The position numbers and the translations under genes were made by a program. The notes below the pieces were generated by a model. That model was not told the DNA's origin, ran no database searches, and worked only from the letters and a program-made list of their open reading frames with translations. A DNA stretch of 64,000 bases from Bacillota bacterium (GTDB lineage: Bacteria; Bacillota_I; Bacilli_A; Erysipelotrichales; Erysipelotrichaceae). Positions within the stretch are counted from its first letter, which is position 1. Each line of letters begins with the position of its first letter. The DNA lies in assembly GCA_023388995.1 (NCBI GenBank), contig JAEWFD010000006.1:83327-147326 (forward strand). The letters run 5' to 3'. This document shows, in pieces, positions 17,848-27,079 of this stretch.

Positions 17848-18920
17848 GTTAATTTAATCGTCGCTTTCACAACTTCTCCTAGATGACTGTATTCAATCGT
17901 TACGACATCATTGATCTTCTTGCTGTAAAGCAGTTTCCGGAAATCCTTAAAGCTATCGATTGCCTTGCCATCAAAAGAAAGAAGAATATCCCCGGCGGCA
18001 AGTCCTGCCGAAGCTGCCGGTGTATTTTCCAATACTTGAATGATGAGCAAACCACGTACAGCTTCTTGCGAAACAGCATAATAATTGCGTTCAAAGTAGT
18101 TCATTTCCGCAATAGCCCGTGCCGAAATACCTAATGTCGGGCGACGCACGCTGCCATATTGCACCAATTGCTCGACAATCGGCACCATTTCATTAACCGG
18201 AATCGCAAACCCGAAACCTTCCACTTGTGACTTAATAATTTTCAAGGAATTAATGCCGATTACTTCCCCTGCTGCATTGATCAGAGGGCCACCACTATTA
18301 CCCGGATTAATTGCGGCATCCGTCTGCAATAAGGTCATATCCCAGTCCTGAATGCCGTCATTATCTAAATCCACACCTAAAATACGATCCTTGCCGGAGA
18401 TAATCCCTTGCGTTGTTGAACCTTGAAAATCAAAACCAAGCGGATTGCCAATGGCAATTGCAATCTCACCGACCTTCACTTCACTGGAATCACCAAGCGG
18501 AATTGGTTTTATCTCAAAATCCACCGTCGTTTTCAACAGGGCAATATCCGAATATAGATCCATCCCTACAATTTGCGCTGCTTCCTCTTGGCCATTGGCA
18601 AAGCGGATGACAACAGCGTCTGCATCTTGGACAACATGATTGTTGGTAATGACATATACTTCTTTGCTTATCACATCATAAACAAACCCGCTGCCGGTGC
18701 CGATTGCTCTCCCGCCGCGCATGGCCGAAATTCCGACGACCTTGGCAGAAACGTCTGCCACAACATCCGTAATATCTGTTGAAAAGCTTGTGACAACTTC
18801 GCGTACTGTGCGTGTCGTGCCGGTTGCGGCAGCAGCATTTTTCAATTGGTGAATTTCCAAGCTTAAAAAGATATTCCAACCCAAAAGCACAGCTATCAGC
18901 AAAATTATCAGTTTTTTCAT
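17844..18920 (-). CDS. htrA: HtrA/DegP-family membrane-anchored serine protease
   Basis: Surface quality-control protease. 358 residues: an N-terminal membrane anchor (about 3-20), a trypsin-like domain (about 50-250) with triad His95 (TNNHVV), Asp125 (YSDIALLK) and Ser209 (NPGNSGGPL), and one PDZ domain (about 262-355). Residues 184-194, in the loop before the LLQTDAAINPGNSGG strand, read DLDNDGIQDWD, matching the DxDxDG pattern of EF-hand and thrombospondin-type calcium loops. It overlaps walJ upstream and rlmH downstream by four bases each. The walJ-htrA-rlmH order matches the end of the classical wal operon. Confidence 0.95.
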   Translation of the reverse strand: MKKLIILLIAVLLGWNIFLSLEIHQLKNAAAATGTTRTVREVVTSFSTDITDVVADVSAKVVGISAMRGGRAIGTGSGFVYDVISKEVYVITNNHVVQDADAVVIRFANGQEEAAQIVGMDLYSDIALLKTTVDFEIKPIPLGDSSEVKVGEIAIAIGNPLGFDFQGSTTQGIISGKDRILGVDLDNDGIQDWDMTLLQTDAAINPGNSGGPLINAAGEVIGINSLKIIKSQVEGFGFAIPVNEMVPIVEQLVQYGSVRRPTLGISARAIAEMNYFERNYYAVSQEAVRGLLIIQVLENTPAASAGLAAGDILLSFDGKAIDSFKDFRKLLYSKKINDVVTIEYSHLGEVVKATIKLT

Positions 18921-19660
18921 CGCTTTCCTCCATGTAATATTTCAAATTGTCTAGCTGCTTGGATGCGCTTATCAGCAGTGCTGATTCTTGTGCTTTCCAG
19001 CAATCCATATAAGGTATCCAGAGCAAGTGTTTCATCATTTGCTTCCATGCTCAAGTGAGCTAAAAATAATTGCATTGTTTGCGGTCCTACCAAAGATGCC
19101 AGTGCAAGCGCACTATCCTCATTGCTTAGGTGCCCTTCTGCAGATAAAATGCGCTGCTTTGTCAGGTAAGGGCGACTCGAGTTCATCAGCATCTTGGGAT
19201 CGTGGTTGCTTTCAAAAATATAATATTGCGCATTTGCCAGTTCTTGCTTCCAGCGATCATTCAGATATCCGGTATCCGTCACATAAACCAGTTTTTCGTT
19301 GGCGGATTCAATGATATATCCCACTGTTTTCGCATAATCATGCGACAGCGGAATGGAAGTAATTTTCAGATCTTTTACAATAAATGTATCATGCGTCCCT
19401 ATGATATGATGCCCACTCTTCGCAATCTCAAACGTTCCATAGCTCTCGATGTCCCTCATGGCTTTAATCCGGGATACATGATCCTGATGCCCATGCGTCA
19501 GCAGCAGGGCATCCATGGATGAAATTGATTCGTGCAGCTCTTCCAGCGCATTCGTAAAGTATTGTTTGGAAGTACCGCAATCAATCATAATTTTGGTAGT
19601 GTGTTCCTCAACAATGCATACATTGCCGCTGGAACCACTGGCTAATATTGAAAACTTCAT
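18917..19660 (-). CDS. walJ: WalJ/YycJ metallo-beta-lactamase-fold hydrolase
   Basis: MBL-fold metallohydrolase linked to cell-wall and replication coordination in Firmicutes; related proteins have 5'-exonuclease activity. 247 residues. The metal-binding motif THGHQDHVS (HxHxDH) lies near residue 55, and FSILASGSSGNVCIVE is the family-typical opening. A later SHDYAKTVGY and conserved histidines complete the site. It overlaps htrA by four bases and follows the M23 gene after a 3-base gap. No walR, walK, walH or walI gene is found upstream, unlike in Bacillus or Staphylococcus. Confidence 0.93.
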   Translation of the reverse strand: MKFSILASGSSGNVCIVEEHTTKIMIDCGTSKQYFTNALEELHESISSMDALLLTHGHQDHVSRIKAMRDIESYGTFEIAKSGHHIIGTHDTFIVKDLKITSIPLSHDYAKTVGYIIESANEKLVYVTDTGYLNDRWKQELANAQYYIFESNHDPKMLMNSSRPYLTKQRILSAEGHLSNEDSALALASLVGPQTMQLFLAHLSMEANDETLALDTLYGLLESTRISTADKRIQAARQFEILHGGKR

Positions 19661-19663
19661 TCT

Positions 19664-21166
19664 TTAACAACCTAAGTATAAACACGGATTAATCCGTACT
19701 CCATTCCTTTCTATTGCAAAGTGTACGTGCGGACCTGTCGCAACTCCTGTTTGCCCGATATTCCCGATAATTTGTCCTTTTTCCACTTTCGTGCCTTTTG
19801 CCAGCGGTGATTTAGAACGCATGTGTCCGTAATACGTCAGCAAGCCATTGTTGTGATTAATCTTCACAAAGTATCCATTGGTGCTGTTGTAGCTGTTTTC
19901 CACAATCGTTCCTCTGTCGGCAGCATAAATATTACCGTACCGGTTGTACCGGTTTTGCAAGTCAATCGCTTTATGTCCTGCGTAGCAATACCAGCGGCAT
20001 GTAATGGTCGGATAATCCACCGGCCAGCGGAAGGTACCTGTCCCTGTTCCCGGCACCACTTTGGTACCGATGCGGACAACTTCCTGGATCGGCGCAATTT
20101 TAACTTCACGGCCGACAATTTCATTTCCTTGCAAGACCCCGTTCACCCATGTCTCCATAACCCGGACATCATCGCTTCCGACTTTTTCTTTGGTAACTGT
20201 CTTTTGCACACCTTCATTCAAGGTTGGATCTTTGATGTACTTCGTACTGGATGGATAATGCGGTTCTTTCCGCAATACTTCCCTGGTTACGGTAATGGTA
20301 ATCGGAGAGTTATAGTAAGTAACATTCAGCTGGGAACCAACTTTCAAGATTTGATCTGGTGATTTTAATTCCTTGTTGATCATAACCAAATGATCCGCTT
20401 CCAAGCGATGTACTTGCGCAATCCCTTCAATAGTATCGTATTTTTGTACGGTATAATACTCCGGAACCGTATCATAGCCATAGCTTAAATAATATACAAT
20501 TTCGTCTACATTCTTTAAAATCTTGGAAATCGGTGCAAATCCGCGGCTAATTTCAATATCTTCTTTAATTTTAATCGATGTTTCCTGAAAGCCATAATTT
20601 GTCAGCAGCGGCTGATTAATTTTATTTTGGATATTGGTGTAGGCATCTTTTGAGATAAACATCAATACATAGCGGTCTTTGGCCACCGTAAAGTCATCCA
20701 GATTCTTTACATATGCCTCATTTCCATTAGAAAAAATAATCTTTGTTACTTCAACAGCGAAGTAATCATGATTGGCAATGTAATCCAAGATCTTATCGTC
20801 GATATTCTCATATGAATAATATGTTGTTTCCTTACTGATATGAATGTCTTCTCCTAAATTCAGCTTAGAATCCGGGAACTCTTCTGCATAACGCTGCGTA
20901 TATACCTTCTGCAGCAAAGGCTTCATGAGTTCTACATCATGCATTTTCCCGATTTCCTGATTTTTATAGTAGACGCGATAGATTTCCTGCGGTTGCGCAT
21001 TTACTTGTTCCACTTTTTGTTCTAAGATCGCTGAGGCCGAGGAGTTGGACAGCATCACAGCCGTTTTCTTTCCGCCTATCTTCGGTCCGTAAATAGTCAG
21101 ACCAATGACACAAAGCAAGCAGATGGAACCAATCAGCAAATACTGTTTGATTTGTTCTTTTTTCAT
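19664..21166 (-). CDS. Membrane-anchored LysM-G5-M23 peptidoglycan endopeptidase
   Basis: Probable cell-wall hydrolase or septation regulator. 500 residues: a signal/anchor helix (about 8-28), a long extracellular region, a LysM module (about 238-285, YYTVQKYDTIEGIAQVH), a G5-like module (about 285-365) and a C-terminal M23 domain (about 377-500). The zinc ligands His398 and Asp402 (GHKAIDLQN) and the His480-x-His482 pair (GPHVHF) are all present, so the enzyme is probably active. It lies between dnaB and walJ, where walRKHI sit in Bacillus, and is likely co-transcribed with both. Confidence 0.9.
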   Translation of the reverse strand: MKKEQIKQYLLIGSICLLCVIGLTIYGPKIGGKKTAVMLSNSSASAILEQKVEQVNAQPQEIYRVYYKNQEIGKMHDVELMKPLLQKVYTQRYAEEFPDSKLNLGEDIHISKETTYYSYENIDDKILDYIANHDYFAVEVTKIIFSNGNEAYVKNLDDFTVAKDRYVLMFISKDAYTNIQNKINQPLLTNYGFQETSIKIKEDIEISRGFAPISKILKNVDEIVYYLSYGYDTVPEYYTVQKYDTIEGIAQVHRLEADHLVMINKELKSPDQILKVGSQLNVTYYNSPITITVTREVLRKEPHYPSSTKYIKDPTLNEGVQKTVTKEKVGSDDVRVMETWVNGVLQGNEIVGREVKIAPIQEVVRIGTKVVPGTGTGTFRWPVDYPTITCRWYCYAGHKAIDLQNRYNRYGNIYAADRGTIVENSYNSTNGYFVKINHNNGLLTYYGHMRSKSPLAKGTKVEKGQIIGNIGQTGVATGPHVHFAIERNGVRINPCLYLGC

Positions 21167-21182
21167 GTATCCAAATCCTTTC

Positions 21183-22523
21183 TTATGCTTCCGATGACTT
21201 TTCTTCGTAGTTGTAGAATTTACTGATGGACTTCGAGAAAGCCAGATTAATTAACCCGGTCGGTCCATTCCGGTGTTTCGCAAAGCTTACATCCACTTTT
21301 ACCGTATCTACTTCTCCCGCCTCTTTGGTTTGGTAATCATCACGACTTAAAAAGATAACGATATCGGCATCTTGCTCAATAGAGCCTGATTCCCGCAAGT
21401 CAGACAGCATCGGTGTCTTGTCTCCGCCGCGTTGTTCCACGGAACGTGAGAGCTGCGATAGGGCAATGACAGGTACTTCCAATTCTCTCGCCAGCTGTTT
21501 TAATGAACGGGAAATTTCCGATACTTCTTGCTGACGGTTGTCTCCTTTGCCTCTGCCGCTGATTAACTGCAAGTAATCTATAATAACAAGGGATAATCCA
21601 TGATCCGTTTTCAGTTTCCGGCATTTGGAAAAGATGTCATTTACTTTAATAGAAGAACTGTCATCCAAATACAGTTTGCAGTCCTTTAATAACCCGGCAC
21701 CATGATTGAGCTGGCTCCACTGCGCCGTTGTCAGCCTGCCAGTTCGCAGGATATGAGACTCCAGATTGCTGACGGAAGAAAGCATCCGTGCTATCAGCTG
21801 CTCGGACGGCATTTCCAGCGAGAAAATAGCGACAGGCGCATCATTGATCATGCTGCATTGCTGCCCCAAGTTCAGCGCAAAAGCCGTTTTCCCAACTGAT
21901 GGACGTGCAGCCAGAATAATCAAATCGCCTTTCTGCAAACCGTTGGTTTTGTTGTCGAAATCGATATAGCCGGTGCGCAGTCCGGTGATGTTGGTTTTGT
22001 ATTCACTCATGCGGTGAATGTTCTCAATGACCGCATTGACTACCTCGTAACTGGTTCGGAAGTCACTTGTTTTGCGATTGCGGGTAACTTCCAAAATCAC
22101 TCGTTCTGCTTCAGTCAAGGCTTGATCCAGCTCATTGTCTGAGATAAAGCCGTCACTGGCAATTTGCTCCGCTGCCAATATCAAGCGTCGCATATGCGCT
22201 TTTTCCTGCACCAGCTGGATGTGATACTTGCTGTTGGCGCTGGATACCGCTTGTTCTGTCAATAAGAACAAGTAATCTACACCACCCACAAACTTTAATA
22301 AATTCATGTCTTCCAGTTTTGAAGTCAGCGTTGTAATATCAACTACTTTGTTTTGACTGTACAGCTCATAAATCGCATCATAAATACGTTTATGATGCTC
22401 AATATAAAAATCCTCTGCATGCAGTCCTTGATCCATCGCTTCTTTTACTGTCGAAGCATATACAATTAAAGCACCCAGCACCGCCTGTTCGGCTTCTGCA
22501 CTATGGGGCATTTGCTTTGCCAT
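21183..22523 (-). CDS. dnaB: Replicative DNA helicase
   Basis: Hexameric helicase that unwinds DNA at the replication fork and recruits primase. 446 residues: an N-terminal DnaB domain (about 1-105), a linker, and a RecA-like C-terminal domain. The Walker A is ARPSVGKTAFALN, the Walker B is LVIIDYLQLISG, and the following RQQEVSEISRSLKQLA and LSQLSRSVEQR motifs are intact. No intein is present. It lies downstream of rplI across a hairpin, and 16 bases before the M23 gene. The rplI-dnaB order is conserved in Firmicutes. Confidence 0.97.
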   Translation of the reverse strand: MAKQMPHSAEAEQAVLGALIVYASTVKEAMDQGLHAEDFYIEHHKRIYDAIYELYSQNKVVDITTLTSKLEDMNLLKFVGGVDYLFLLTEQAVSSANSKYHIQLVQEKAHMRRLILAAEQIASDGFISDNELDQALTEAERVILEVTRNRKTSDFRTSYEVVNAVIENIHRMSEYKTNITGLRTGYIDFDNKTNGLQKGDLIILAARPSVGKTAFALNLGQQCSMINDAPVAIFSLEMPSEQLIARMLSSVSNLESHILRTGRLTTAQWSQLNHGAGLLKDCKLYLDDSSSIKVNDIFSKCRKLKTDHGLSLVIIDYLQLISGRGKGDNRQQEVSEISRSLKQLARELEVPVIALSQLSRSVEQRGGDKTPMLSDLRESGSIEQDADIVIFLSRDDYQTKEAGEVDTVKVDVSFAKHRNGPTGLINLAFSKSISKFYNYEEKSSEA

Positions 22524-22573
22524 GAATTCACCTCATTCTTTGGTATCATATCAGATTCTTGTCAAAAGAAAAT

Positions 22574-22602
22574 GGGAAAAGACATTCTGGATGTCTTTTC
22601 CA
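22574..22602 (-). terminator. Terminator or attenuator between rplI and dnaB
   Basis: Perfect 11-bp stem GGAAAAGACAT (22575-22585) with ATGTCTTTTCC (22591-22601) and a 5-base loop. The minus-strand tail is CATTTTCTTTT, an interrupted T run. Confidence 0.7.
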
Positions 22603-22606
22603 TTGG

Positions 22607-23056
22607 TTATTTTTGTTCAATTACATGCACGGTAACTGTGCCGATCACATTTTTATGCAACTCGATTTGCAGTTTTGTTAGACCTAAATTGGTGACGCTG
22701 CTGTTATCCAGAAACTTGCGTTTATCCACGGTAATTTGGTGTCTGCGCTGCAGTTCTTCCACAATCTGCTTGGTGGAAATGGCGCCAAAAACTTTGCCTT
22801 CTTTGCCGACTTTTACTTGGAATTTCAACGTAATTGTTTCTAACTGTTTTTGAATTTGCTGGGCCTGCGCTTCCAGTTCCTGTTCCCGCAGCTTCGCATC
22901 GACTTTTTGCTGATCCAGCACTTGCATGCTTCCCTTGGTTGCTTCTACAGCCATACCGCCGCGAATCAAGAAGTTGCGGGCATATCCATCGGACACTTCC
23001 ACAATCTCTCCTTTTTTACCTACCTTTTTCACATCATTAAGCAAAATCACTTTCAT
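22607..23056 (-). CDS. rplI: Ribosomal protein L9
   Basis: Large-subunit protein bL9. 149 residues from the start MKVILLNDVKKVGKKGEIVEV, the invariant L9 N-terminus. A longer open frame exists to 23098, but ATG 23056 is preceded by GGAGGGTATTA and is clearly the real start. An N-terminal domain, a long connecting helix (about 45-75) and a C-terminal domain are visible. The start lies inside the end of gdpP (20-base overlap). Confidence 0.96.
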   Translation of the reverse strand: MKVILLNDVKKVGKKGEIVEVSDGYARNFLIRGGMAVEATKGSMQVLDQQKVDAKLREQELEAQAQQIQKQLETITLKFQVKVGKEGKVFGAISTKQIVEELQRRHQITVDKRKFLDNSSVTNLGLTKLQIELHKNVIGTVTVHVIEQK

Positions 23057-25010
23057 TGCTAATACCCTCCTCACTAAAGTATTTATTGATTGTTTCAATC
23101 AACTTCGTATTAATCTCTTTTACTGTCTTATTTTCAATTTGTGCGGCAGCAGCGCTGAAATGACCGCCGCCATGGAATACTTCCATGATAACCTGCACAT
23201 TCACATTGCCCTTGCTGCGGGCACTGATCGATACCCGGTTGTCCGGGGCCACAGCGATCACGAAAGCAGCTTCAATATCTTTAATGGACAAGATATTGTC
23301 TGCAACTTGCGACAAAATCGCCCGCGGTATTTTTCTGCTCTCATCCAGTGCCGAAATAACAACACCATGATCCAGAAGCTGCAGCTGCCTGGATGCTGTT
23401 GCCTTCATTTCATATTCACTGAAGTTATCTTTCAATAGTTCATCTGCTTCCAGGACATCGGCGCCCAGCTTCTTCAATTGCGCCGCAGCCTCGAAGGTTC
23501 TTGTTCCTACGTGGTTGCGGAAGCGATGGGTATCAATCAAGATACCGGTAAACATAAAGGTTGCTTCAATTTCACTGATGTCCACCTGCGTTTTCTGATA
23601 GGCCATCAATTCACTGATCAGTTCGCTCGTTGACGATGCCGATGGTTCAATATACAACAGAATTGTATTTGGAATCAAATCAGTTCCCCGGCGATGGTGG
23701 TCAATGATAATCACCCGTTTGGAGTTCAGTATCACTGCCTGGCCGCTGCTTTGATTCAGAATGTGATGATCCACTGCTATCACCAGAGTATTTTCATCCA
23801 TGAGTGATAAGGCTTCATCTTCTGTCACAAATTGATGTCTTTTACTGAGGACATCCATATACTTTTCCATCCCCAGCCCGAGTTTTTCTTCCAGCCCGCC
23901 GCTGATGATCACAAATGCCTCTTTATGATAACTTCGTACCAGGCTGCTCATTCCCAGCGTAGCACCCATGCTGTCATAATCAGCATTTTGATGCCCAAAT
24001 ACGATAACATTGCTTGCTTCTGAAATTAAATCCTTGATCGTTTGGGCCATGACTCGAACGCGAACTCGGCTGCGTTTTTCAAAGGCTTCTGTCGTTCCGC
24101 CAAAGAATTTTGGATCTTGGCCAAATTTCTTATACACAACCTGATCTCCGCCGCGGCTTTGCGCTAATTCCAGGGCACTAAAGGCCATTTCATCCAAAGC
24201 CATAATATCATTGGTTCCCCGGGCAAAGGACATTGACAATGTAATCGCAACGTCCAGTTTCTCCGCATCGCGCCGGATGATATCCAAAATCTTGAATTTA
24301 TCATTTACTATCTTGCGGTAGTTTTGTTCATTGGTTACCAGCATATAGCGATCATTGCGATAACGCCGCAAAACCATATTGTATTCTTTCGACCACTCAA
24401 TAATACTCTGGCGAATCGTACCTGTAATGCTGGATGCTTTGTGCTCATCCACATATTGAATGGCTTCTTCATAGTTGTCCAGATTGATCAAGCCGAGAAC
24501 TAAGGATTCATCTGTATATTGCTTTTGCAGCAGCTTCAAGGCAGTGATATCCTTAATAAACAGAATTAGTGTATCTTCTTTGCGCATCACTTCATAATAG
24601 CGATCCTGCGCTTGCACTTCAATAATATCAACCTCACCTTGAATCAGCGGTGTAATCTGCGGAATGCTCAAGGCTATTTTCTTATTCAATTCTACCAGTT
24701 TCCGTTCATGGCATAAATCGCTCATCCATGTCACGTTGCCTTTTTCGTCATAGGTTACAATGCCAATCTCGCCATATCCGAAGGCTTCCTTCGCATCCGT
24801 CCCCAATACCCGGGTGATGCTGAAATTGCGCTTCTTATTATCCTGCTCCTGCATTTCAAATACTTGTATGATCACAATGCTGTTTACGATTAAAAATAAC
24901 AATGCCGCAGCAATGTATGTTACACCCCAAATAATACCGATGGCCACAAGGGCTACCAGCTGTACTCCTAATATCACAAATACTCTGGATCTGAATGTTT
25001 GAAACATCAT
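23037..25010 (-). CDS. gdpP: Cyclic-di-AMP phosphodiesterase GdpP
   Basis: Membrane-bound DHH-DHHA1 phosphodiesterase that hydrolyses c-di-AMP to pApA, affecting osmotic balance and wall stress. 657 residues: two N-terminal membrane helices (about 10-50), a degenerate PAS domain (about 75-160), a degenerate GGDEF domain (about 165-300, without a catalytic GGDEF), and DHH (about 330-490) plus DHHA1 (about 560-650). DHH metal motifs are present: HQNADYDSMGA, AVDHH and IIDHHRRG. DHHA1 ends with GGGHFSAAAAQI. It overlaps yybS by four bases and rplI by 20. Confidence 0.95.
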   Translation of the reverse strand: MMFQTFRSRVFVILGVQLVALVAIGIIWGVTYIAAALLFLIVNSIVIIQVFEMQEQDNKKRNFSITRVLGTDAKEAFGYGEIGIVTYDEKGNVTWMSDLCHERKLVELNKKIALSIPQITPLIQGEVDIIEVQAQDRYYEVMRKEDTLILFIKDITALKLLQKQYTDESLVLGLINLDNYEEAIQYVDEHKASSITGTIRQSIIEWSKEYNMVLRRYRNDRYMLVTNEQNYRKIVNDKFKILDIIRRDAEKLDVAITLSMSFARGTNDIMALDEMAFSALELAQSRGGDQVVYKKFGQDPKFFGGTTEAFEKRSRVRVRVMAQTIKDLISEASNVIVFGHQNADYDSMGATLGMSSLVRSYHKEAFVIISGGLEEKLGLGMEKYMDVLSKRHQFVTEDEALSLMDENTLVIAVDHHILNQSSGQAVILNSKRVIIIDHHRRGTDLIPNTILLYIEPSASSTSELISELMAYQKTQVDISEIEATFMFTGILIDTHRFRNHVGTRTFEAAAQLKKLGADVLEADELLKDNFSEYEMKATASRQLQLLDHGVVISALDESRKIPRAILSQVADNILSIKDIEAAFVIAVAPDNRVSISARSKGNVNVQVIMEVFHGGGHFSAAAAQIENKTVKEINTKLIETINKYFSEEGISNESDFA

Positions 25011-25918
25011 ACTCTCCTTTCTGATTGTCGCGATACTTTTATGGTCAGCCTTTCCCGCAGATTCCAGATGCTGTCCGCAATCCCGATAGGAAGCAGAAAC
25101 ACCATTGAAATCAATAAATAAAGAAATGCTGATTTTCTCTTATTATAATACGCTAAAATCGTCAATAAAGAAAGATATCCGTTGGCAACGAATAAAAACA
25201 AGGCTGCGAAAAGCATAAAATACAGGATATTGATCAGGTATTCGCTTTGTATCATCATCTGGCTGACAGCGACTGCGCACACAAACAAAAGCAACATAAT
25301 CCCTGCCTTCCGGGATAATTGAATCTGGCTCAGCGGCTTCATTGGTGCGATCGTCAGTTTGAGGCGAGTCAGCACCAGATAGCTCATCAAATGAATGACA
25401 ATTCCTTCCATTACCCCCATCAACACCAAACCGAATATCACGATGACCGATACAAACCGGGTAACATCCGGGATTGGGAAATGAATCAATTCAGCGAATT
25501 GCGTCATTGTTTCTATCGTAACCAACGCATCGCGGTACATATCAAAGCCAAACAAAGAAGCAAATACCAGCATCGATAAAAAACTTGATACGAGCGATAC
25601 AGCAATACTGATACCCAGCAGGATGTGGTTGGGATACTTTTTCTTGATTCCCCAGCCATACAAGAATGCCGCCAAGCATGCCATCGCAACATAGAAAACA
25701 GTTTGGATGGGCGATAGCATCATGGCAATAGCCATGACGGTGACCAATAAAGCGCCGGCATCCTGCAAGCGGTATTTCGCGATATATACAATGATCGGGA
25801 TGGATGCAATCCAAAAAATGGTGAAATCAAAAAATCCTGCGAATTGGCGATCTGCCAGCAGCAGCACACCAATCATCGCCGCAAACATAGCGCCATCTGT
25901 AATTTTTCGAGTGCTCAT
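25007..25918 (-). CDS. YybS-family (DUF2232) membrane protein
   Basis: 303 residues, highly hydrophobic, with about eight membrane segments. The start MSTRKITDGAMFAAMIGVLLL and the position between rpsR and gdpP identify the YybS/DUF2232 family, whose function is unknown; the fold is thought to be related to ECF transporter S-components. It overlaps gdpP by four bases (ATGA), so the two are translationally coupled. A terminator separates it from rpsR. Confidence 0.88.
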   Translation of the reverse strand: MSTRKITDGAMFAAMIGVLLLADRQFAGFFDFTIFWIASIPIIVYIAKYRLQDAGALLVTVMAIAMMLSPIQTVFYVAMACLAAFLYGWGIKKKYPNHILLGISIAVSLVSSFLSMLVFASLFGFDMYRDALVTIETMTQFAELIHFPIPDVTRFVSVIVIFGLVLMGVMEGIVIHLMSYLVLTRLKLTIAPMKPLSQIQLSRKAGIMLLLFVCAVAVSQMMIQSEYLINILYFMLFAALFLFVANGYLSLLTILAYYNKRKSAFLYLLISMVFLLPIGIADSIWNLRERLTIKVSRQSERRV

Positions 25919-25942
25919 ATCCAGTTCCTTTCATTTTGCAAA

Positions 25943-25968
25943 AAACCTCCATCAGCGATGGAGGTTCT
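25943..25968 (-). terminator. Terminator after rpsR
   Basis: Perfect 10-bp stem AACCTCCATC (25944-25953) with GATGGAGGTT (25957-25966) and a 3-base loop, followed on the minus strand by TTTTT. It ends the rpsF-ssb-rpsR unit. Confidence 0.88.
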
Positions 25969-25971
25969 CAA

Positions 25972-26202
25972 TTACTCTTTGACGTAAGGCAATAAAGCCA
26001 TTTGACGTGCACGCTTGATTGCAGTTGCCAACAAACGTTGGTATTTTGCACTTGTTCCAGTAACGCGTCTAGGAATAATCTTTCCGTTCGCTGAAATAAA
26101 GCGGCTTAGTAATTCAATGTCTTTATAGTCGATGGTCGTAATGTTGTTCTTTTTGAAGTAACAAACTTTTTTACGGCCCATGCGTTGTTTCTTGAATGCC
26201 AT
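25972..26202 (-). CDS. rpsR: Ribosomal protein S18
   Basis: Small-subunit protein bS18, partner of S6. 76 residues with the usual core FKKNNITTIDYKDIELLSRFIS, GKIIPRRVTGT and KYQRLLATAIKRARQMALLPY. One cysteine is present (KKVCYFKK), so it is not a complete zinc-ribbon type. It is third in the rpsF-ssb-rpsR unit, 15 bases after ssb, and is ended by a strong terminator. Confidence 0.97.
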   Translation of the reverse strand: MAFKKQRMGRKKVCYFKKNNITTIDYKDIELLSRFISANGKIIPRRVTGTSAKYQRLLATAIKRARQMALLPYVKE

Positions 26203-26217
26203 ACAATACTCCTTTCT

Positions 26218-26691
26218 CTAGAATGGTAAGTCATCGCTTGAGATATCAAGGGTTGGTGAAAAGCTGTCATCGCTTGGAAAGCTCGGATCTTCCATATAAC
26301 CACCGGATTGATTGTATCCGCTGTTGTTGTATGGTGCCGAATAGCCGCCTTGCGTTTGATTGCCGCGAGCACTGTTTCTAGGTTCATAGTTCTGAACAGC
26401 CTCACAAATGATTTCCGTGACATATACCCGTTTACCTGTACTATCGTCATAGGTACGAGTTTGGATGCGTCCATCAACACCAACCAAAAACCCTTTGCGA
26501 ATATATTGCTCCATGAATTCAGCTGGTTTTCCAAATGCAACACAATTGATAAAATCGGTTTGTTTTTCTTGCCCAGCACGCACAATGCGATCGATCGCAA
26601 TGGTAAAACTGGTTACCGTAGTACCGGACTGCGCTTTTCTAGCAATTGGATCCCGTGTTAAACGTCCTACTAATATGCAACGATTAATCAT
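26218..26691 (-). CDS. ssb: Single-stranded DNA-binding protein
   Basis: Binds and protects single-stranded DNA and recruits repair and replication proteins. 157 residues: an OB fold (about 1-107) starting MINRCILVGRLTRDP, a Gly/Asn/Gln/Tyr-rich flexible linker, and the acidic interaction tip SSDDLPF. This is the standard chromosomal ssb, located between rpsF and rpsR as in nearly all Firmicutes. Confidence 0.97.
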   Translation of the reverse strand: MINRCILVGRLTRDPIARKAQSGTTVTSFTIAIDRIVRAGQEKQTDFINCVAFGKPAEFMEQYIRKGFLVGVDGRIQTRTYDDSTGKRVYVTEIICEAVQNYEPRNSARGNQTQGGYSAPYNNSGYNQSGGYMEDPSFPSDDSFSPTLDISSDDLPF

Positions 26692-26710
26692 TCAATCACC
26701 CCTTTTTTGA

Positions 26711-27001
26711 TTACTCTTTGTCTAAGTTTACAATCATGTGACGAACAACTTGATTGTGGATACGAGAACGACGGTCGAATTCTGCTACTGCTTCAGCGGA
26801 AGCTTGTGCGTAGAATACAACATAGTATCCCTTGGTCATGTTATCGATGCTGTAAGCAAGTTCTTTCAAACCCCAGTCATCAACTTTTGTAATTGTTCCT
26901 CCATTTGATGTAACATAGTCGTGTAATGTTGCCATTACCTCAGCTTTAGCTGCTTCATCCAGAGAGGGTTTCATAATGTACATGACTTCGTATTGATTCA
27001 T
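26711..27001 (-). CDS. rpsF: Ribosomal protein S6
   Basis: Small-subunit protein bS6. 96 residues, starting MNQYEVMYIMKPSLDEA, with the conserved DDWGLKELAYSIDNMTKGYYVVFYA core and VVRHMIVNLD end. The unit is led by a structured 5' region (27021-27074) that resembles the S6:S18-binding autoregulatory motif. Confidence 0.97.
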   Translation of the reverse strand: MNQYEVMYIMKPSLDEAAKAEVMATLHDYVTSNGGTITKVDDWGLKELAYSIDNMTKGYYVVFYAQASAEAVAEFDRRSRIHNQVVRHMIVNLDKE

Positions 27002-27020
27002 TTTTGTACACCTCCTTATG

Positions 27021-27074
27021 GTCTAACGGCTTCTTGCGAAGCAAGGAATAGATCAACTTAAAGATCTACCCGTT
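27021..27074 (-). promoter_or_regulatory. Candidate S6:S18 autoregulatory leader of the rpsF operon
   Basis: On the minus strand, AACGG (27070-27074) pairs with CCGTT (27025-27029). The enclosed region forms two further hairpins, TAGATC/GATCTA and CTTGC/GCAAG. The CCG next to a helix is the known recognition feature of the rpsF leader bound by S6:S18. A ribosome site AGGAGGTG follows shortly before ATG 27001. Confidence 0.6.
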
Positions 27075-27079
27075 TTGAT

